Assembly: GCA_024509875.1 (NCBI GenBank)
Contig: JAMPIV010004455.1
Coordinates: forward strand, 248,001-312,000
Reading direction: 5' to 3'
Source: Oreohelix idahoensis
Taxonomy: Eukaryota; Mollusca; Gastropoda; Stylommatophora; Oreohelicidae
DNA length: 64,000 bases
The translations under genes were made by a program, and so were the position numbers. Under the pieces are notes generated by a model, which worked only from the letters and a program-made list of their open reading frames with translations, was not told the DNA's origin and ran no database searches. Below, piece after piece: positions 48,279-58,984 of this stretch (its first letter is position 1; every line of letters starts with the position of its first letter).

Positions 48279-48884
48279 CTTGAGACTTAAATTTAAGTAA
48301 TCGTTAACGTGTCTGACACTGGACAATGGTAAGTACCCTAAAGGTTACGAACGTAATTTTCAAGTAACTCTACGTGGAGGAACAATGAAAGACAATAAAG
48401 GAAACCGCCATACAAGAATGAGACAAAAGATGGCGCCATGCAAGCAACACGGGGGGACTTCACTCGAGCCGCAAAAACAGATTGCTTTGTAACCAGAGAC
48501 GGATTATTTTTGTATCGGGCGGCCAAACGTAAATAAAAAAATGTTATGCTATAATATAAAATTTTTATGAATTTTTAATCAAATTTTGTATTTTTGCAAT
48601 TATACCTTACTTTTATGTAATTATGTTATAAGTAGTTATTTAAAAAAAAAAGAATATTTTTGAGTTAGTGGTATATAAAACGATCGAGTTGTCACATTTT
48701 TCTCAAAATTCGTTATTTTATTTTTCATTGTCTACATTGTCTAAAAATATGTGTAAATAAAGAGGGGGAAGGGGGGGGGGGGGGGGGGAAGAAGAGGAGC
48801 CTTATCATTCTGATGTATCGCCCCTACCTTGGACCATCCCTAGCTCCACCAGTGTCTGGAACCCGAAAACAGGCATGATTTTAA
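48279..48884. other. No recognisable gene; G tract
   Basis: AT-rich sequence with a G run at 48769-48788 on the plus strand. Confidence 0.45.
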
Positions 48885-49555
48885 GAAGGTAGATCTTTAA
48901 AACAGTTTTTAAACAAGTCAATAGATTCAAATACCTGGACACATTAATAACATTGGATGGAAGATGTGTCTCAGAAGTGAAGAGCAGAATAGTTCCGGCA
49001 AAAATAGCTTTCTATAAATTGAAGAGTATTTTATGCAACAAATCTTTGTCATTGGAAGTAAGAAAGAGAGGTTTTCAGTGTTATATAGAACCAATCCTGA
49101 CGCATGGGAGTGAGTCATGGACAATTAGTAAACAAGTACAGAAGGCACTGGAGGCCACAGAGATGTCGTTTTACAGAAGAATGTTAAAAATACCGTAGAC
49201 AGGCAATAGGCGTAATGAGGATGTTCTGAAAGATGTCACGTAATGAGGATGTTCTGAAAGATGTCACGTAATGAGGATGTTCTGAAAGAGGCCAATGCGC
49301 AACAGAAACTTACTTCAACAAGTTAGAAAGAAGCAATCCACTTTTTGGGGGCATGTTATGAGAAGAGGACAGCTGGAATATATCGCAGGTAAAATTGAAG
49401 GAACAAGACAAAGATGGCAAATACTGGATAGTTTGGCATCGTGGCATTGAATGAAGTCAACAGCAGGATTAATTGTACTGGAGACAGGAAGTAGTGGAGA
49501 GACATGATCTCCTACGCCACTAGGCATGGTACTTGTAGAAGAAGAAGAAGAAGAT
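48885..49555 (+). mobile_element. LINE 3' part, BovB/RTE-like, family F
   Basis: FKYLDTLITLDGRCVSEVKS, AFYKLKSILCNKSLSLEVRK, LTHGSESWTISKQVQKALEA, FYRRMLKIP, then decayed codons corresponding to FWGHVMRRG-, EGTRQRWQILD- and WRDMISYATRHGT, followed by (GAA)n. This is the post-RT C-terminus of an RTE/BovB-type LINE. A 28-bp segment with AATGAGGATGTTCTGAAAGA is present three times in tandem (49212-49290). Stops after MLKIP show decay. Confidence 0.85.
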
Positions 49556-49564
49556 CTTTAAAGA

Positions 49565-49840
49565 GTTCATTGTGTCCTCAGAAGAGACCCTGATGCCATC
49601 ACAAGAACAGCTATGCTATGGACCCCCTAAGGAAAGCGAAAGAGAAGCCGACCAAAAACAACTTGGCGGAGAACTGTGGACGCCGAGATGCAAAGAATGA
49701 ACCAGAGCTAGGGCACTGCACGAAGGATGGCCATCGACCGAGCAAAGAGGAAGCAGTTTGTTGCTGCACTACAAGACGCCACCAGGCGTGATGGCTACTG
49801 ACTGCTTTAACAGTCGGCGGGAAAGGATCACAGAAGAAGT
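49565..49840 (+). mobile_element. LINE 3' end, family E
   Basis: Same DNA as 44.51-44.79 kb (TCAGAAGAGACCCTGATGCC, GGAAAGCGAAAGAGAAGCCG, CAAGACGCCACCAGGCGTGA) with stops. It abuts the family F LINE immediately upstream. Confidence 0.8.
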
Positions 49841-50149
49841 GTCTGAAGTAGATCCTGACATGTCCTGGGTTACCAAACGCTGGTCTAACGTAACAACATT
49901 GTCTGCTTGTCAGGTCTGTCAGATTAATAATTCATCAGTAGTTCCCACATCCGGTATAGTTCAGATACAAATTAACAATGTGCTGGTGGCGGCCAGACAG
50001 CTTTCGGCAATCGCGCCCTTTCCCGTTCAACAAAAATTAGAATCACGGTGCGAGAAAGCAAGCAATGAATGTCATGCAGAGACGTCTAATCGTGGTGGGC
50101 AGGACCTGGCAATGTCTGGGTAATTTTTTTAACACAGTATTTTCCTTAT
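49841..50149. other. No recognisable feature
   Basis: An open plus frame runs from the LINE tail to 50123 without any recognisable domain. Confidence 0.35.
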
Positions 50150-50345
50150 TGCCCCATTATATTTCCCGGAGGCCTCTTATGAGCACACACAAAAAAAAAA
50201 TAAAAGTGGAGGACTACTACTGCATCAAGCATGTCGTACGTGGAGGACTACTACTGCATCAAGCATGTCGTACGTGGCGACTAATATGCGGCTGTGCATG
50301 GAGCTGGCAACCTCGCCATTAAATAAAATTGATGCAGAAACCATT
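50150..50345 (+). mobile_element. SINE-like repeat, family C, with 34-bp duplication
   Basis: CATCAAGCATGTCGTACGTG, GCGACTAATATGCGG and GAGCTGGCAACCTCGCCATT follow the family order. GTGGAGGACTACTACTGCAT plus the next 14 bases are exactly duplicated in tandem at 50208 and 50242. Confidence 0.7.
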
Positions 50346-50590
50346 GCTTAAAGCACTGGTCTGTCGTGGCAAAGATGCCGGGTTCGATTCACGGTATTGT
50401 CACGCTCTAACTTACCCAGCTGTAAATGAGTATCTGACTTTGCTCTTGAGTTAAGGAAGGAAAATGCAGTGAAGAGGGGAACTGGTCACCACACCTCTCG
50501 ATGCTGGACCTAGTATAGTGAAGTCTGTAACACTTAACTCCCTACGGCAGTATCTACTATGAGAGTATCTTTACCTTTATAAGCTTTCCG
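50340..50590 (+). mobile_element. SINE family B, most complete copy
   Basis: tRNA-like head GCTTAAAGCACTGGTC followed by GGGTTCGATTCACGG (B box), then TTACCCAGCTGTAAATGAG, CTGACTTTGCTCTTGAG, AGTGAAGTCTGTAACACTTA and CTACGGCAGTATCTAC. It follows family C directly, so the two may form a composite element. Confidence 0.78.
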
Positions 50591-50689
50591 CAATGGGACC
50601 AACTGCAGTTAGTGGTTTCTGTGCTCCACAGGAAGCGATAAAGAAAATAATAATGATGATTTTCCTTCTTGTATAATCACTGACTGCCC

Positions 50690-50830
50690 CGTATATTTCC
50701 GGGGGTGGGAGGCGGTGGGGTCTTTGAGGAGACAAAGGAGGCGATCGTCGTAGAGATGCAACTAATATCAGGTTGAACGTGGAGCTGGCAAAATCATCCG
50801 GAAAAACACATTGCTACAGTTGTTGTTGTT
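50690..50830 (+). mobile_element. SINE-like repeat, family C
   Basis: GGAGGCGATCGTCGTAGA, GAACGTGGAGCTGGCAAAAT and CATTGCTACAGTTG follow the family order. Confidence 0.55.
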
Positions 50831-51048
50831 TAACTGGGGCTGCTGACGTCATCGCTATTTCCCCCAGCCAATGCCAAGCTGAAGAATTTGCACTGTGTAA
50901 ATAAACTGCTTCAGAGTCCACCCCTCAAGGGTACATGCAGGCTTTGATACAAGCTACCTGCAAGGGAATTAACTGCCGTGATGGTTCTTTGCTATGTAAG
51001 AAGGTCAACGGTAAAAAAAGGAAGAAGTGCACGAAAGGAAAAATACAC

Positions 51049-51055
51049 ACACACA

Positions 51056-51113
<58 letters not shown>
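51049..51113. repeat. (CA)n-(CACG)n microsatellite
   Basis: ACGC tetramers flanked by CA dinucleotides. Confidence 0.95.
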
Positions 51114-51115
<2 letters not shown>

Positions 51116-51359
51116 TACAATTTGACATAATTTGTACTGCTGTAGTCAACACAAAGAATACATTTATAACAGCAATCCTACTGAGTCTGCTAGCAAAACG
51201 TCAACATTTTATACACGCACTCTTTTCTCCACATTGCTAACAGACTGACTATAATGAAAAACATACGTTATCAGCACCTGCACACTTATCTGCAAAGCCA
51301 GTAAAGCTCTTTGAACTCTGACACCACCACAACTACTACATCAAGCGACAACTACCCAC

Positions 51360-51499
51360 CTCTCTACGCTGATTAAAATCAGATTCAGTACAGTCGCGTT
51401 AGCCGAGAGATTCTCCACAAATCCGGACATCTTGCACAGAAAGTCGGACAATGTCCAGTGACTGATGAAGTGAATGACCACTTCGTGAGGCACGCAAAC
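51360..51499 (-). CDS. GPCR exon 3
   Basis: Acceptor TTATTACTTCTGCAG at 51500 and phase 0 start GTT-TGC-GTG. The exon covers the first extracellular loop and TM3. It ends at AG before GTGGGT (51359) or, alternatively, after TGG before GTAGTT (51356). The first choice splits the Arg of the E-R-W motif in phase 2. Confidence 0.82.
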
Positions 51500-54400
51500 C
51501 TGCAGAAGTAATAAAATATTAAATAAAAAATTAAAACCAGGCAAGAACATATTTAAACGTTCTTTATAAAGAGAAAGATTGAGAGAAAATAAAACATTAA
51601 AAATGCAAGAACGGCTTTCTTTACACTGAGATTACACGACCAAAAAAACGAATGTTAAATCAAGTCCGTTTTAAAAATTCGAATTTTCAGCTAAAATATA
51701 AAAAAAAGCCCTAGTGAATGTTTCTGAATGCTACTAGGAAAAAAAAAAAACAATAGTTAATAAGCTAATAAATCTTGTTAAAGGTGTGCTTCCGCACAGC
51801 AGAACCACTAAAACAGTAGGACAGTATCTCAGTCCTCAATTAAAGGAGAGTCCTACAGTTGAAATCGAGATCTTGAAAAAAAACTGCTTGGGAGGTTAAT
51901 AATACACATCTTAAGGAAGACATACCCTGGTTCCACAACGCAGTGTATGTTCTTAAACTTAGTATAGTGAAATCTGTCATAATTCCCTCCCTACGGCACT
52001 CTCTGCTACGGACCTGCCTTTACCTTTCACAGGAACAGCAAGGAAGGAAAACTTAAGTCCATACCAAAAACAAAGAAGGAAAAACACAATCTGAAGAACA
52101 TTAGCCTGGCTAAAATGTCAGTTCCAATTTTCTTTACACATTTGCCTTTTTTGTTTTCGAAAATGTGAAGAAAAAGAAAGAGTCGAAACAAAGATGATAG
52201 CAGAGAAATGTTTAAAAACAGAAAAGAAGCAAAAAAGGAGGAGGAAAAAGATTGAAAAAAGAAGAAGGAACATTAAGATCTTGAGAAGCTGTACTAGAGT
52301 AAGATTAAACCAACGAACGCTGGAAAAATTAAGAAAGACAAAAATATAAATTACGGTAACGTGATAGTAACAGCTTTGAGAATATGATTTTATCTTCATT
52401 GTTACCAATATCCTTCAGCTCTCAAAAAAGCATAAGCCTTCAACAAACACATACCAAGTCCTTCTGTTGCATGCCATATGCCCAAGGTCTTTCCTTCTTT
52501 TCCTCGTCATTTTCACTTCTGTCTCCAGTTCTCTTTTCCATGTGGTTTTGTTGGTCTACTTTGAGCAAGGACTGCCTGGTGAAGCTATCTGCAGGTGTTC
52601 TCAATGTGTCCAATCTACCGCCTGCATTTCCTTCTCATCTCTCGTTCCACTGGCACTTGTCGAGATCTTTTTGATCTTGCTGCCAGGATAATAGAGTGAC
52701 ATGACTCGCAAAATAAACAAAGAACACAAACAAGGATTGCAGCAACAGCAGAAATAACGAACAAAAAAAAAATCTAAAGGAAATACATAAAGCAGAAACA
52801 AAGCAGTAGAAACTACATTTAAAAAAAACGCACCGCGAGGAACAGGACGTCCGCCCAAGCCATGCTAATAAGACAAGGGAAGGTCACACATTGTCCAGCA
52901 CGCCCCAGGCACATAACTGTGATCACCAGGCTGTTACCAGTAATTCCTGAACAGGAAAGAAACAAAAATATTCTGAATCAGTTTAAAGGCCTTAAGATTA
53001 TACCCCCCACGCACCACCTCTCCCTTTCCGAACTTGCAAACATCTTTTCAGGCGTTCTGTGTTGAAAAGAGTTTTGCCATCCCATTTCCTGCCCTGTTAA
53101 AGCCAATTCTAGCTGCTTCCCATTCCGGGTCGCCTCTTTAGTTTATTAACGTTCAACTATCTTATATTAAATAAATACATAAATAAATAAGTATAGTTAA
53201 TTAACAAGCACTCGTTGGAACGTAGGACACCACACAACAGAAAAGAAATATGTGGTAGGCTTACCGGGAGTCGAACCGAGGACACGGATGGTCCTTTCTG
53301 TCCAATGAGCGCCTGTTAATTACCTATATTTATTTATTTATGATATACTCACAGGGCTCCTTCATTCTCTTCTAACATTCTTAGCCCCTGACTGAAAAAG
53401 CAGTCAGTGGCCATCACGCCTAGTGGCGTCTTCTTGGTGGCTCCGATTTAGCAGTTCTTGGTTGGTGATGGAGTTCAGCCAACAAATTTGAAGAATTTTC
53501 CTTAGACAGGTTGTTTGGAAAGAGGATAAATTTGGTGTTTGTGCTGTACTGAGAAGATTTCATAATTTTGTTTAGATTTGCTAAGGCTGTTCTGGTTTTA
53601 TTCATTCTGTTACTGATGTATTTCCTTGTTGTGCCGTCTGGTGTTACTATACTTCCTACATATGTAAATGTATATGTTTGTCCCAGCTTTTGGTTCCTAA
53701 TTTTTATGGGCTCATAATTTATTACATTGAGTGATATAATTTCTGTCTTCTTCAGATTGATATTAGGTCCCACTCATTAAATATGTAAGCTATTATTTTC
53801 TGTACAATCCAATTGAAAATACACGGGGAAAGGACAAATATTACGAGAATAAACAAGACTGCATTGAAAGAAATACGTCTTCAAGATGTAGAACAATGCA
53901 AATACCGTTGCAGAAATAAAGATAAAATTCGAGGGACAAACATATATCAGAATAAGAATACAAATGGTAAGAGGGACTTTCATTGCATTGTGAAATATAT
54001 TAAAATAAGAAGAAATCCAGTCCAACATATAAATTAGAATTTTCATCTTTGTTGTCAAGTTAGTTCTATTGTATACTCTGCAACTTAGCGAGCAACAAAA
54101 CAAATAGTAAAAATTATATACTTTCATGAATGGGTGCTTGCGTAGAATAAAAGGATTGAAATGATATGATAAGGTCAATGTGACACTGATGACACGAACC
54201 AGCCAAGTGTCAGTGGAGCAAAATATGAGAAGAGGATGCTGGCGATGGATAGAGCATACACTGAGGGAACTTGTTGACAGCATTACGAGGCAGTTCGTAA
54301 TCTGATATCCACATGACCTGGGATAAAGTCGGAGACTGAAAAACACATGTTGTCGGGAACTGGGGGCATACATGAAAAGTTAACGAAGACATGGACAAAT

Positions 54401-55621
54401 CTTGAACGGATGGCACATAACAAGAAGGCTTGGTTTTGTTGAAGAGAAATGTTTCTTCAGAAACTGTAGGGTAAATGATGTTGGCCAAACTCTCTACGTG
54501 AACTAACCATCTATGATATCCAAGTTTACGATTTGTGAGTGACCCAGTGAACATTAACTTTCTGTTATGTAATGTAGTAAGTTACAGTACAGTACAGCAC
54601 AGTAGAGTACAGTGTCCTTTCTTCTTCTTCGTTCACCTTCAGACGTCAATTTGAATATGTTCAAAGAAAGCAGTGATCAGCATGAGGCTGTTGATATCTC
54701 CGTAGAGTTTTTCCTGGTGATGACCATATGCGCTTTCTTTGTTCCTCATATGTTGGGCACCTTTGAAGCAGATGTTCAGCAGTCATTTTATCGGTGCCAC
54801 AGTTATACTCATCAGTAGTTCCTATTGAATAGATGGTATCACACAATCTGTTGTAGCCTTTGCGAAGTCTGAAGATTACCACTTGTTCACTTCTGCTGAG
54901 CTGGTAGTATGCATAATTTTTTTGGGTGGCCTGAATGTTCTGCTTCCTACTTGCTTCTGTATCTGCGCTTGATAAAACTCTTGGCCTCTTCATAAGTTAT
55001 ACGTGTGTCTAGTTAAGATAGCTTTCAACCTTCCTTTGTCAATCTGTCAGCCTCTTCATTTCCGGGGATGTTGCAGTGAGATGGGATCCATTGTATCACG
55101 ACTCTTTTGAATTGCTGACATAGTTTGTGAAGTGTTACTTTTAAGTCATCCAGGTCGGCATTATTCAGATTCTTCAAGTTGCAATTACTGACAGCGCATC
55201 AGTGAAGAGAGCTACTTGTCTTTCTGATCACAGTACAGTACAGTACAGTATGCTCATAGTAAATCATAATTATCCAAGATGTTATTTCTCATCCTTACAC
55301 TTGCTATCAGAGTAACTGGAGGTTATGGAAATAAGTTGCCATTGATACAACACCGAGTAATATATGGTCATTGTACTTACCAATGATAAAAACGAATCCA
55401 TAAACTAGCACTAATGGGATAAAATGAGGTTCTCGAACCCAGGGCTTCTTCAGCTGTTCTATGTCGTCTTTATAGAAGAAAGATGTCATGCCGGAGTCGT
55501 TGAAATCATCGGTAAGTTTCAATGTCGCAATAGAATGGAAGTCAATAACTTCATTGCCTGTCATAGCGTAATTAACGAAATGTTTGATGAGTCGGACAGT
55601 GGTATTCATGCTGCTTGACAT
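51360..55621 (-). CDS. Class A (rhodopsin-like) GPCR gene, exons for N-terminus to TM3
   Basis: Three minus-strand exons splice in frame: 55621-55381, 52946-52834 and 51499-51360, with GT-AG introns in phases 1 and 0. The joined product (about 164 residues) has an extracellular N-terminus with N-glycosylation sequons (NTT, NDS), TM1 LVLVYGFVFII+GITGNSLVI (the conserved G-N), TM2 LISMAWADVLFLA (the conserved Asp), a short loop VCVPHEVVIHF, the disulphide Cys in SDFLCKMSG, and TM3 ending ILISVER(W) in place of D-R-Y. This fits a plasma-membrane peptide or amine receptor coupling to G proteins; ligand class cannot be told. No signal peptide is evident, which is usual for this class. TM4-TM7 exons were not found, so the gene is partial or its introns run beyond what I could read. 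Confidence 0.85.
51880..52040 (+). mobile_element. SINE family B fragment in GPCR intron 2
   Basis: TTAGTATAGTGAAATCTGTC and CTCCCTACGGCACTCTCTGC-type DNA match the 3' half of the 50.34 kb copy. Confidence 0.6.
52410..52692 (-). mobile_element. LINE family D fragment in GPCR intron 2
   Basis: Minus DNA matches the D family: GACAAGTGCCAGTGGAACGA, GAGAAGGAAATGCAGGCGGT (the RRRRWRW region) and CAGGCAGTCCTTGCTC. No open frame; ancient copy. Confidence 0.7.
52834..52946 (-). CDS. GPCR exon 2
   Basis: 113 bp. Acceptor CTTTCCTGTTCAG precedes GA-ATT-ACT-GGT-AAC (completing Gly, then ITGN). It ends TTC-CTC-GCG before donor GTGCGT. It encodes the rest of TM1, intracellular loop 1 (CLGRAGQ) and TM2 (WADVLFLA). 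Confidence 0.85.
53195..53400. mobile_element. SINE family A, two halves in opposite orientation, in GPCR intron 1
   Basis: On minus (53305-53195): GGTTCGACTCCCGGTAAGCC, then CTGTTGTGTGGTGTCCTACG, then ACGAGTGCTTGTTAATTA. On plus (53307-53400): AATGAGCGCCTGTTAATTAC and a TATTTATTTATTTATG tail, as at 61.29 kb. It is a second inverted SINE arrangement in this window. Confidence 0.65.
53380..53790 (-). mobile_element. LINE fragment, RT C-terminal region joined to family E end
   Basis: Minus codons NINLKKTEIISLNV, PIKIRNQKLGQTYTFTYVGS, IVTPDGTTRKYISNRMNKTR and TALANLNKIMKSSQYSTNTK are the region after reverse transcriptase motif C of an RTE-like element. The frame then jumps to the QPRTAKSEPPRRRH-like end, where DNA CAAGAAGACGCCACTAGGCG matches the family E 3' end. 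The middle is deleted. Confidence 0.8.
53985..54440 (+). mobile_element. LINE family D fragment in GPCR intron 1
   Basis: TTGCATTGTGAAATATATTA, TTAGAATTTTCATCTTTGTT and GGTGCTTGCGTAGAATAAAA through TGGCGATGGATAGAGCATAC match 61.63-62.09 kb. Many stops. Confidence 0.75.
54583..55255 (-). mobile_element. LINE RNase H and tail inside an (ACAGT)n microsatellite, GPCR intron 1
   Basis: Minus codons VALFTDALSVI (catalytic Asp), VVIQWIPSHCNIPGNEEADR (the RNase H H-x-x-x-x-G-N-E-x-A-D), ITYEEAK, EQVVIFRLRKGYNRLCDTIY, CGTDKMTAEHLLQRCPTYEE. Body at about 54640-55230. Both borders are runs of ACAGT (54586-54612 and 55229-55249), so the element appears to have landed in that microsatellite. One stop follows LTKEG. 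Confidence 0.82.
55381..55621 (-). CDS. GPCR exon 1
   Basis: 241 bp from ATG at 55621 (MSSSMNTTVRL) to the donor G|GTAAGT (intron from 55380). It encodes the extracellular N-terminus and the first half of TM1, ending in phase 1. A second in-frame ATG lies at 55609. The frame is also open further upstream into a 22-bp minisatellite, so the true start may be one of these ATGs or lie in an unseen 5' exon. Confidence 0.82.
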
Positions 55622-55629
55622 CACAGGAC

Positions 55630-56240
55630 AATTGTTGGGCACTCTCTGGATAAGTGTTAGACTCACGCTAGAGAAGTGTTGGACTCACTCTGGACAGGTA
55701 TTGGACTTGCGCTGGACGTGGACTTGCGCTGGATAAGTGTTGGACTCGGGCTGGACAAGTGTTGGACTCGTGCTGGATAAGTTTTGGACTCGGGCTGGAC
55801 AAGTGTTGGACTCGGGCTGGACAAGTGTTGGACTCGCGCTGGACAAATGTTGGACTCGCGCTTGACAAGTTTTGGACTCGCGCTGGAAAAGTGTTGGACA
55901 CCTGCGAACAAGCGTGGGACACTTCCTGGAAAGTGTTGGAGATACGGTGAAAAATTTTGTTGGAGACCCACTAGACAATTGATCGACACCCGCTGGACAA
56001 GTGTTGGACAAGTATGATTGGAAACATTATGAATTACTTTTGAAGTAGAAGTTTTATGACTAAAAATAAATTATGGAAGCTCTGAAATAGGTGGCTGTGA
56101 CGATCTTGCTGATTTAGTCAGTAAGGTGGACAAGTCTTTGACATTCGCTGGACAAGTGTAGGATTTGAAAAAAAGTGTTAAACATTTAAAGCGACATGCG
56201 GGACACTCACTATATTGGTGTTTGGCTCTCGTTAGACAAT
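55630..56240. repeat. 22-bp minisatellite next to GPCR exon 1
   Basis: About 16 units of GCTGGACAAGTGTTGGACTC plus two bases between 55630 and 56010, with scattered decayed units to about 56240. Three minus frames stay open across part of it; they are repeat artefacts. Confidence 0.92.
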
Positions 56241-57230
56241 TGTTGGATATTCTTGAAGTCAACAAAATTAATTCGAGAATAGGCTGATATTGTTGTGCGC
56301 ACGAGTATTTTTTTTCTCTAGCAGGGTAAACTGACAGGAACTTATATTCATTTCCAATTCCTTCATTACGTTTCAGCATAAAGAAGAAATTTATTTCATC
56401 AAAATCTTGTAGTATAATTCTTTGTCAATTATTTTCTTTCTTTATTCCAGACTTTTTTGTTAATGCGGTAATGACTGAAGTATATGACGTGCATCAAACA
56501 GTCGGATTCATTTTTGTTTCGCAGTCATGTTATTCTTCGGAGATGGAGACTCATGAAGTGTCACTTGAAGAACATCAATCAGAAGGCGTCGTTGGCCTCC
56601 CTTCAGTCCGGCCGCTGCAAGAACATAGATAATTGATGATTACAGAATAATTTCACAAACAAACTAATCGTCACAAATCATGAGTTGCTATATGGACATG
56701 AGTGATTACATAGTTTTGTGAGCTTACTTTTCATCAGATGGACATTCTTGTCTGGCAGAAATGAAATACGTAGAAAGTCAACAAATACTTTTACGTTTAC
56801 CGTATCATGACCGTCGTCTATCTGTCTGAGTTCACTCGCTCTGCGACAAAATTAATTAGCCGGGGCTATTAGCTGTCAAATGACACGATCGCAGGATGAA
56901 CAGAGGTAACAAATCCAAGGAGTGGCGGGGCACAATTTTATTTTCGGAAAAAGATGAAGAAATAAATAAAAGGACGCAACCAAATGTCACACTCACTACA
57001 AGGTAGATGGAAAAAAGAGGGTAGATGGACTTGAGAACGAAAGAGGAAGCAAAATTCTAACTGATGACAGGACATGTGAAGAGATGAAATAATAAAATAA
57101 CCTCAAAAGAAAACTGGCATATAGAACACCTGGAGAGATAACACAATGCATACTACTCCTTACCTAGAAGAGGTCTCAAATAAGAAACGGCCGTAGAGGT
57201 GAGAAGTGTTAGAGTCTTTATCATAAAAGT
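56241..57230. other. No recognisable gene upstream of the GPCR
   Basis: AT-rich. A possible promoter region for the receptor gene but I cannot point to a supported element. Confidence 0.35.
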
Positions 57231-57231
57231 T

Positions 57232-57440
57232 CCAGTTTTTTAAATGAGGCAGAGTAACCAACTCCCTTCCTCGCTGCCTTTGACATTCCTAAATCTCGAG
57301 CAGGGTCAGGTACCAGATTACAGTTGGGTAAGCTGCAGAGTGACGCTATCAGGTTTCTAAACCGGCTGTGCTGCGAGAGGAAAGCACTCGGACCGCTTAG
57401 CCAGTTGGAAGTTATCAGTAAGAGATAGAAATAATATTTC
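57232..57440 (-). mobile_element. SINE family B
   Basis: Minus strand: tRNA-like head with CTGGCTAAGCGGTCCGAGTG (A box) and CCGGTTTAGAAACC (B-box-like), then ATAGCGTCACTCTGCAGCTT, ACCCAACTGTAATCTGGTAC and AAGGCAGCGAGGAAGGGAG. The head is the best preserved of the family. Confidence 0.75.
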
Positions 57441-57620
57441 CACCAAGAACAGGTCACCGTAGAGCCAAACACCTTCTGTTCAATACATTAAAAATCGGAT
57501 GGACAGAAATGTGTCCCTGTGGGGAAGACAAACAAACAGTAGGACATGTTCTCCAATAATGTCCGCTGATGGATAACTTTCCTATCACGACCCAGTTGAG
57601 TGAGAAACTGCATGGCGACG
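57441..57620 (+). mobile_element. LINE 3' tail
   Basis: Plus codons HRRAKHLLFNTLKIGWTEMC, PCGEDKQTVGHVLQ, stop, CPLMDNFP. It is the CxxC-H tail downstream of RNase H in I/jockey-type LINEs, and matches the fragment at 50-200. Confidence 0.65.
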
Positions 57621-57689
57621 AAAGAAGCATGAGACAGACGCCCTAACTGGTATGCGTGTGGATTATGCAAAAAAAAAAAAAAATGTTTT

Positions 57690-58235
57690 TATGAAATAAA
57701 TACATGTGATTTATGAAAGAAATATATGTGGTTTATCAAAGGAATACATTTGGTTTCCTTTTTTTTTTTAAAGTACGCGTGGTTTATAAAAATAAAAATC
57801 CATGAGTTTTTTGAAAGAAATACATGCGGTTTATGACAGAAATACATGGGGTTTATGAAAGAAATACATGGGGTTTATGAAAGAAATACATGGGGTTTAT
57901 GACAGAAATACATGAAGATTGTGAACGAAAAAAAATGGGGTGATTTACGAAATAAATATATGTCGATTATGAAATATATTTACGTGATGGTGTATGAAAG
58001 AAAAACATACGATGGTAATGACAGAAGTACATGTAGTGGTTTATGAAACAAATACGTGTGATTTATGAAGGAAATGTCTGTGGTTTCTGAAAGAAATACA
58101 AGTAGTTTATTAAAGAAATACATTTGGTGGTTTATGAAAGAAATACATGTGATGGTTTATGAAAGAAATACAAGCGTGTGATGGTTGATGAAACAAATAT
58201 ATAGGGTTTATGAAAGAAATACGTATGGTTATTTG
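57690..58235. repeat. Degenerate 21-22-bp minisatellite
   Basis: About 22 units around ATGAAAGAAATACATGTGGT followed by TT, heavily mutated, with a T run at 57759-57770. Confidence 0.85.
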
Positions 58236-58984
58236 AGAACGACCAAAGTAGAAGTTTAAGACACTAAAGAAATAGCTCTTGTTTAATAGAAGTAGAATTC
58301 CCCTGGTGCCAACTTCTGGGACAGAAAAAAAATATATACTTTATTGAAAAGGCCGTAATGATACTGAAAATGTGATAACGATGAAGAGGATGGAGAAGAT
58401 GTTGATGTAGTAGTTACGGCGATGGGGATGACGTTCATGATACTGATTACGTTTTTGATAACGACAGACTATGTCATTAAGTATAACCTAAGAGCATCTG
58501 TCACATCATTAACGAAATGTGAGGTCACGTACGCAGATGTAAGGGCGACCAACATTTAATGATGCCTAACGTCTCTCTAATTTAACTTCCGTTTATGTTT
58601 TTTCGTTATGTTTAGATTGCCCACAAAATTATAAGTTCCTAAGATGCTTCATTATAATACATTTCCATAGTACTATACCTGACTAACCGATCGATGTATC
58701 ATTGATTCATGTAATTATGGTCAATGATTTTTCTTCTTTAAAACCTATTTTAAAACTATCAAAAATTAAGAAAGTGTGTTAAAATTTTTTTTAAGTGATA
58801 GCTTGAACAGATTAGCAAAGCAGTCCCTTCTTATAGTTGAGGGGGAAAATTGCGAGGCGTAATCTTACAGTGACCTGGAATCCAACGCAGTACTTCGATA
58901 TCTAGATACACCACCTTGTTTACTGTTTTATAACTCACTACATTCGGTGATCCCTGAACACTGAGGAGGCACGGGTAGATTTGG
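58236..58984. other. No recognisable gene
   Basis: AT-rich, with a GATGA-rich stretch around 58380-58450. Confidence 0.4.

Noticed and set aside
48103..48326. Proline-rich and glycine-rich frames
   Set aside because: Translation of poly-C on either strand.
55663..56017. Three overlapping minus frames of 84-108 codons and two plus frames
   Set aside because: 22-bp minisatellite; stops are missing only because of the repeat.
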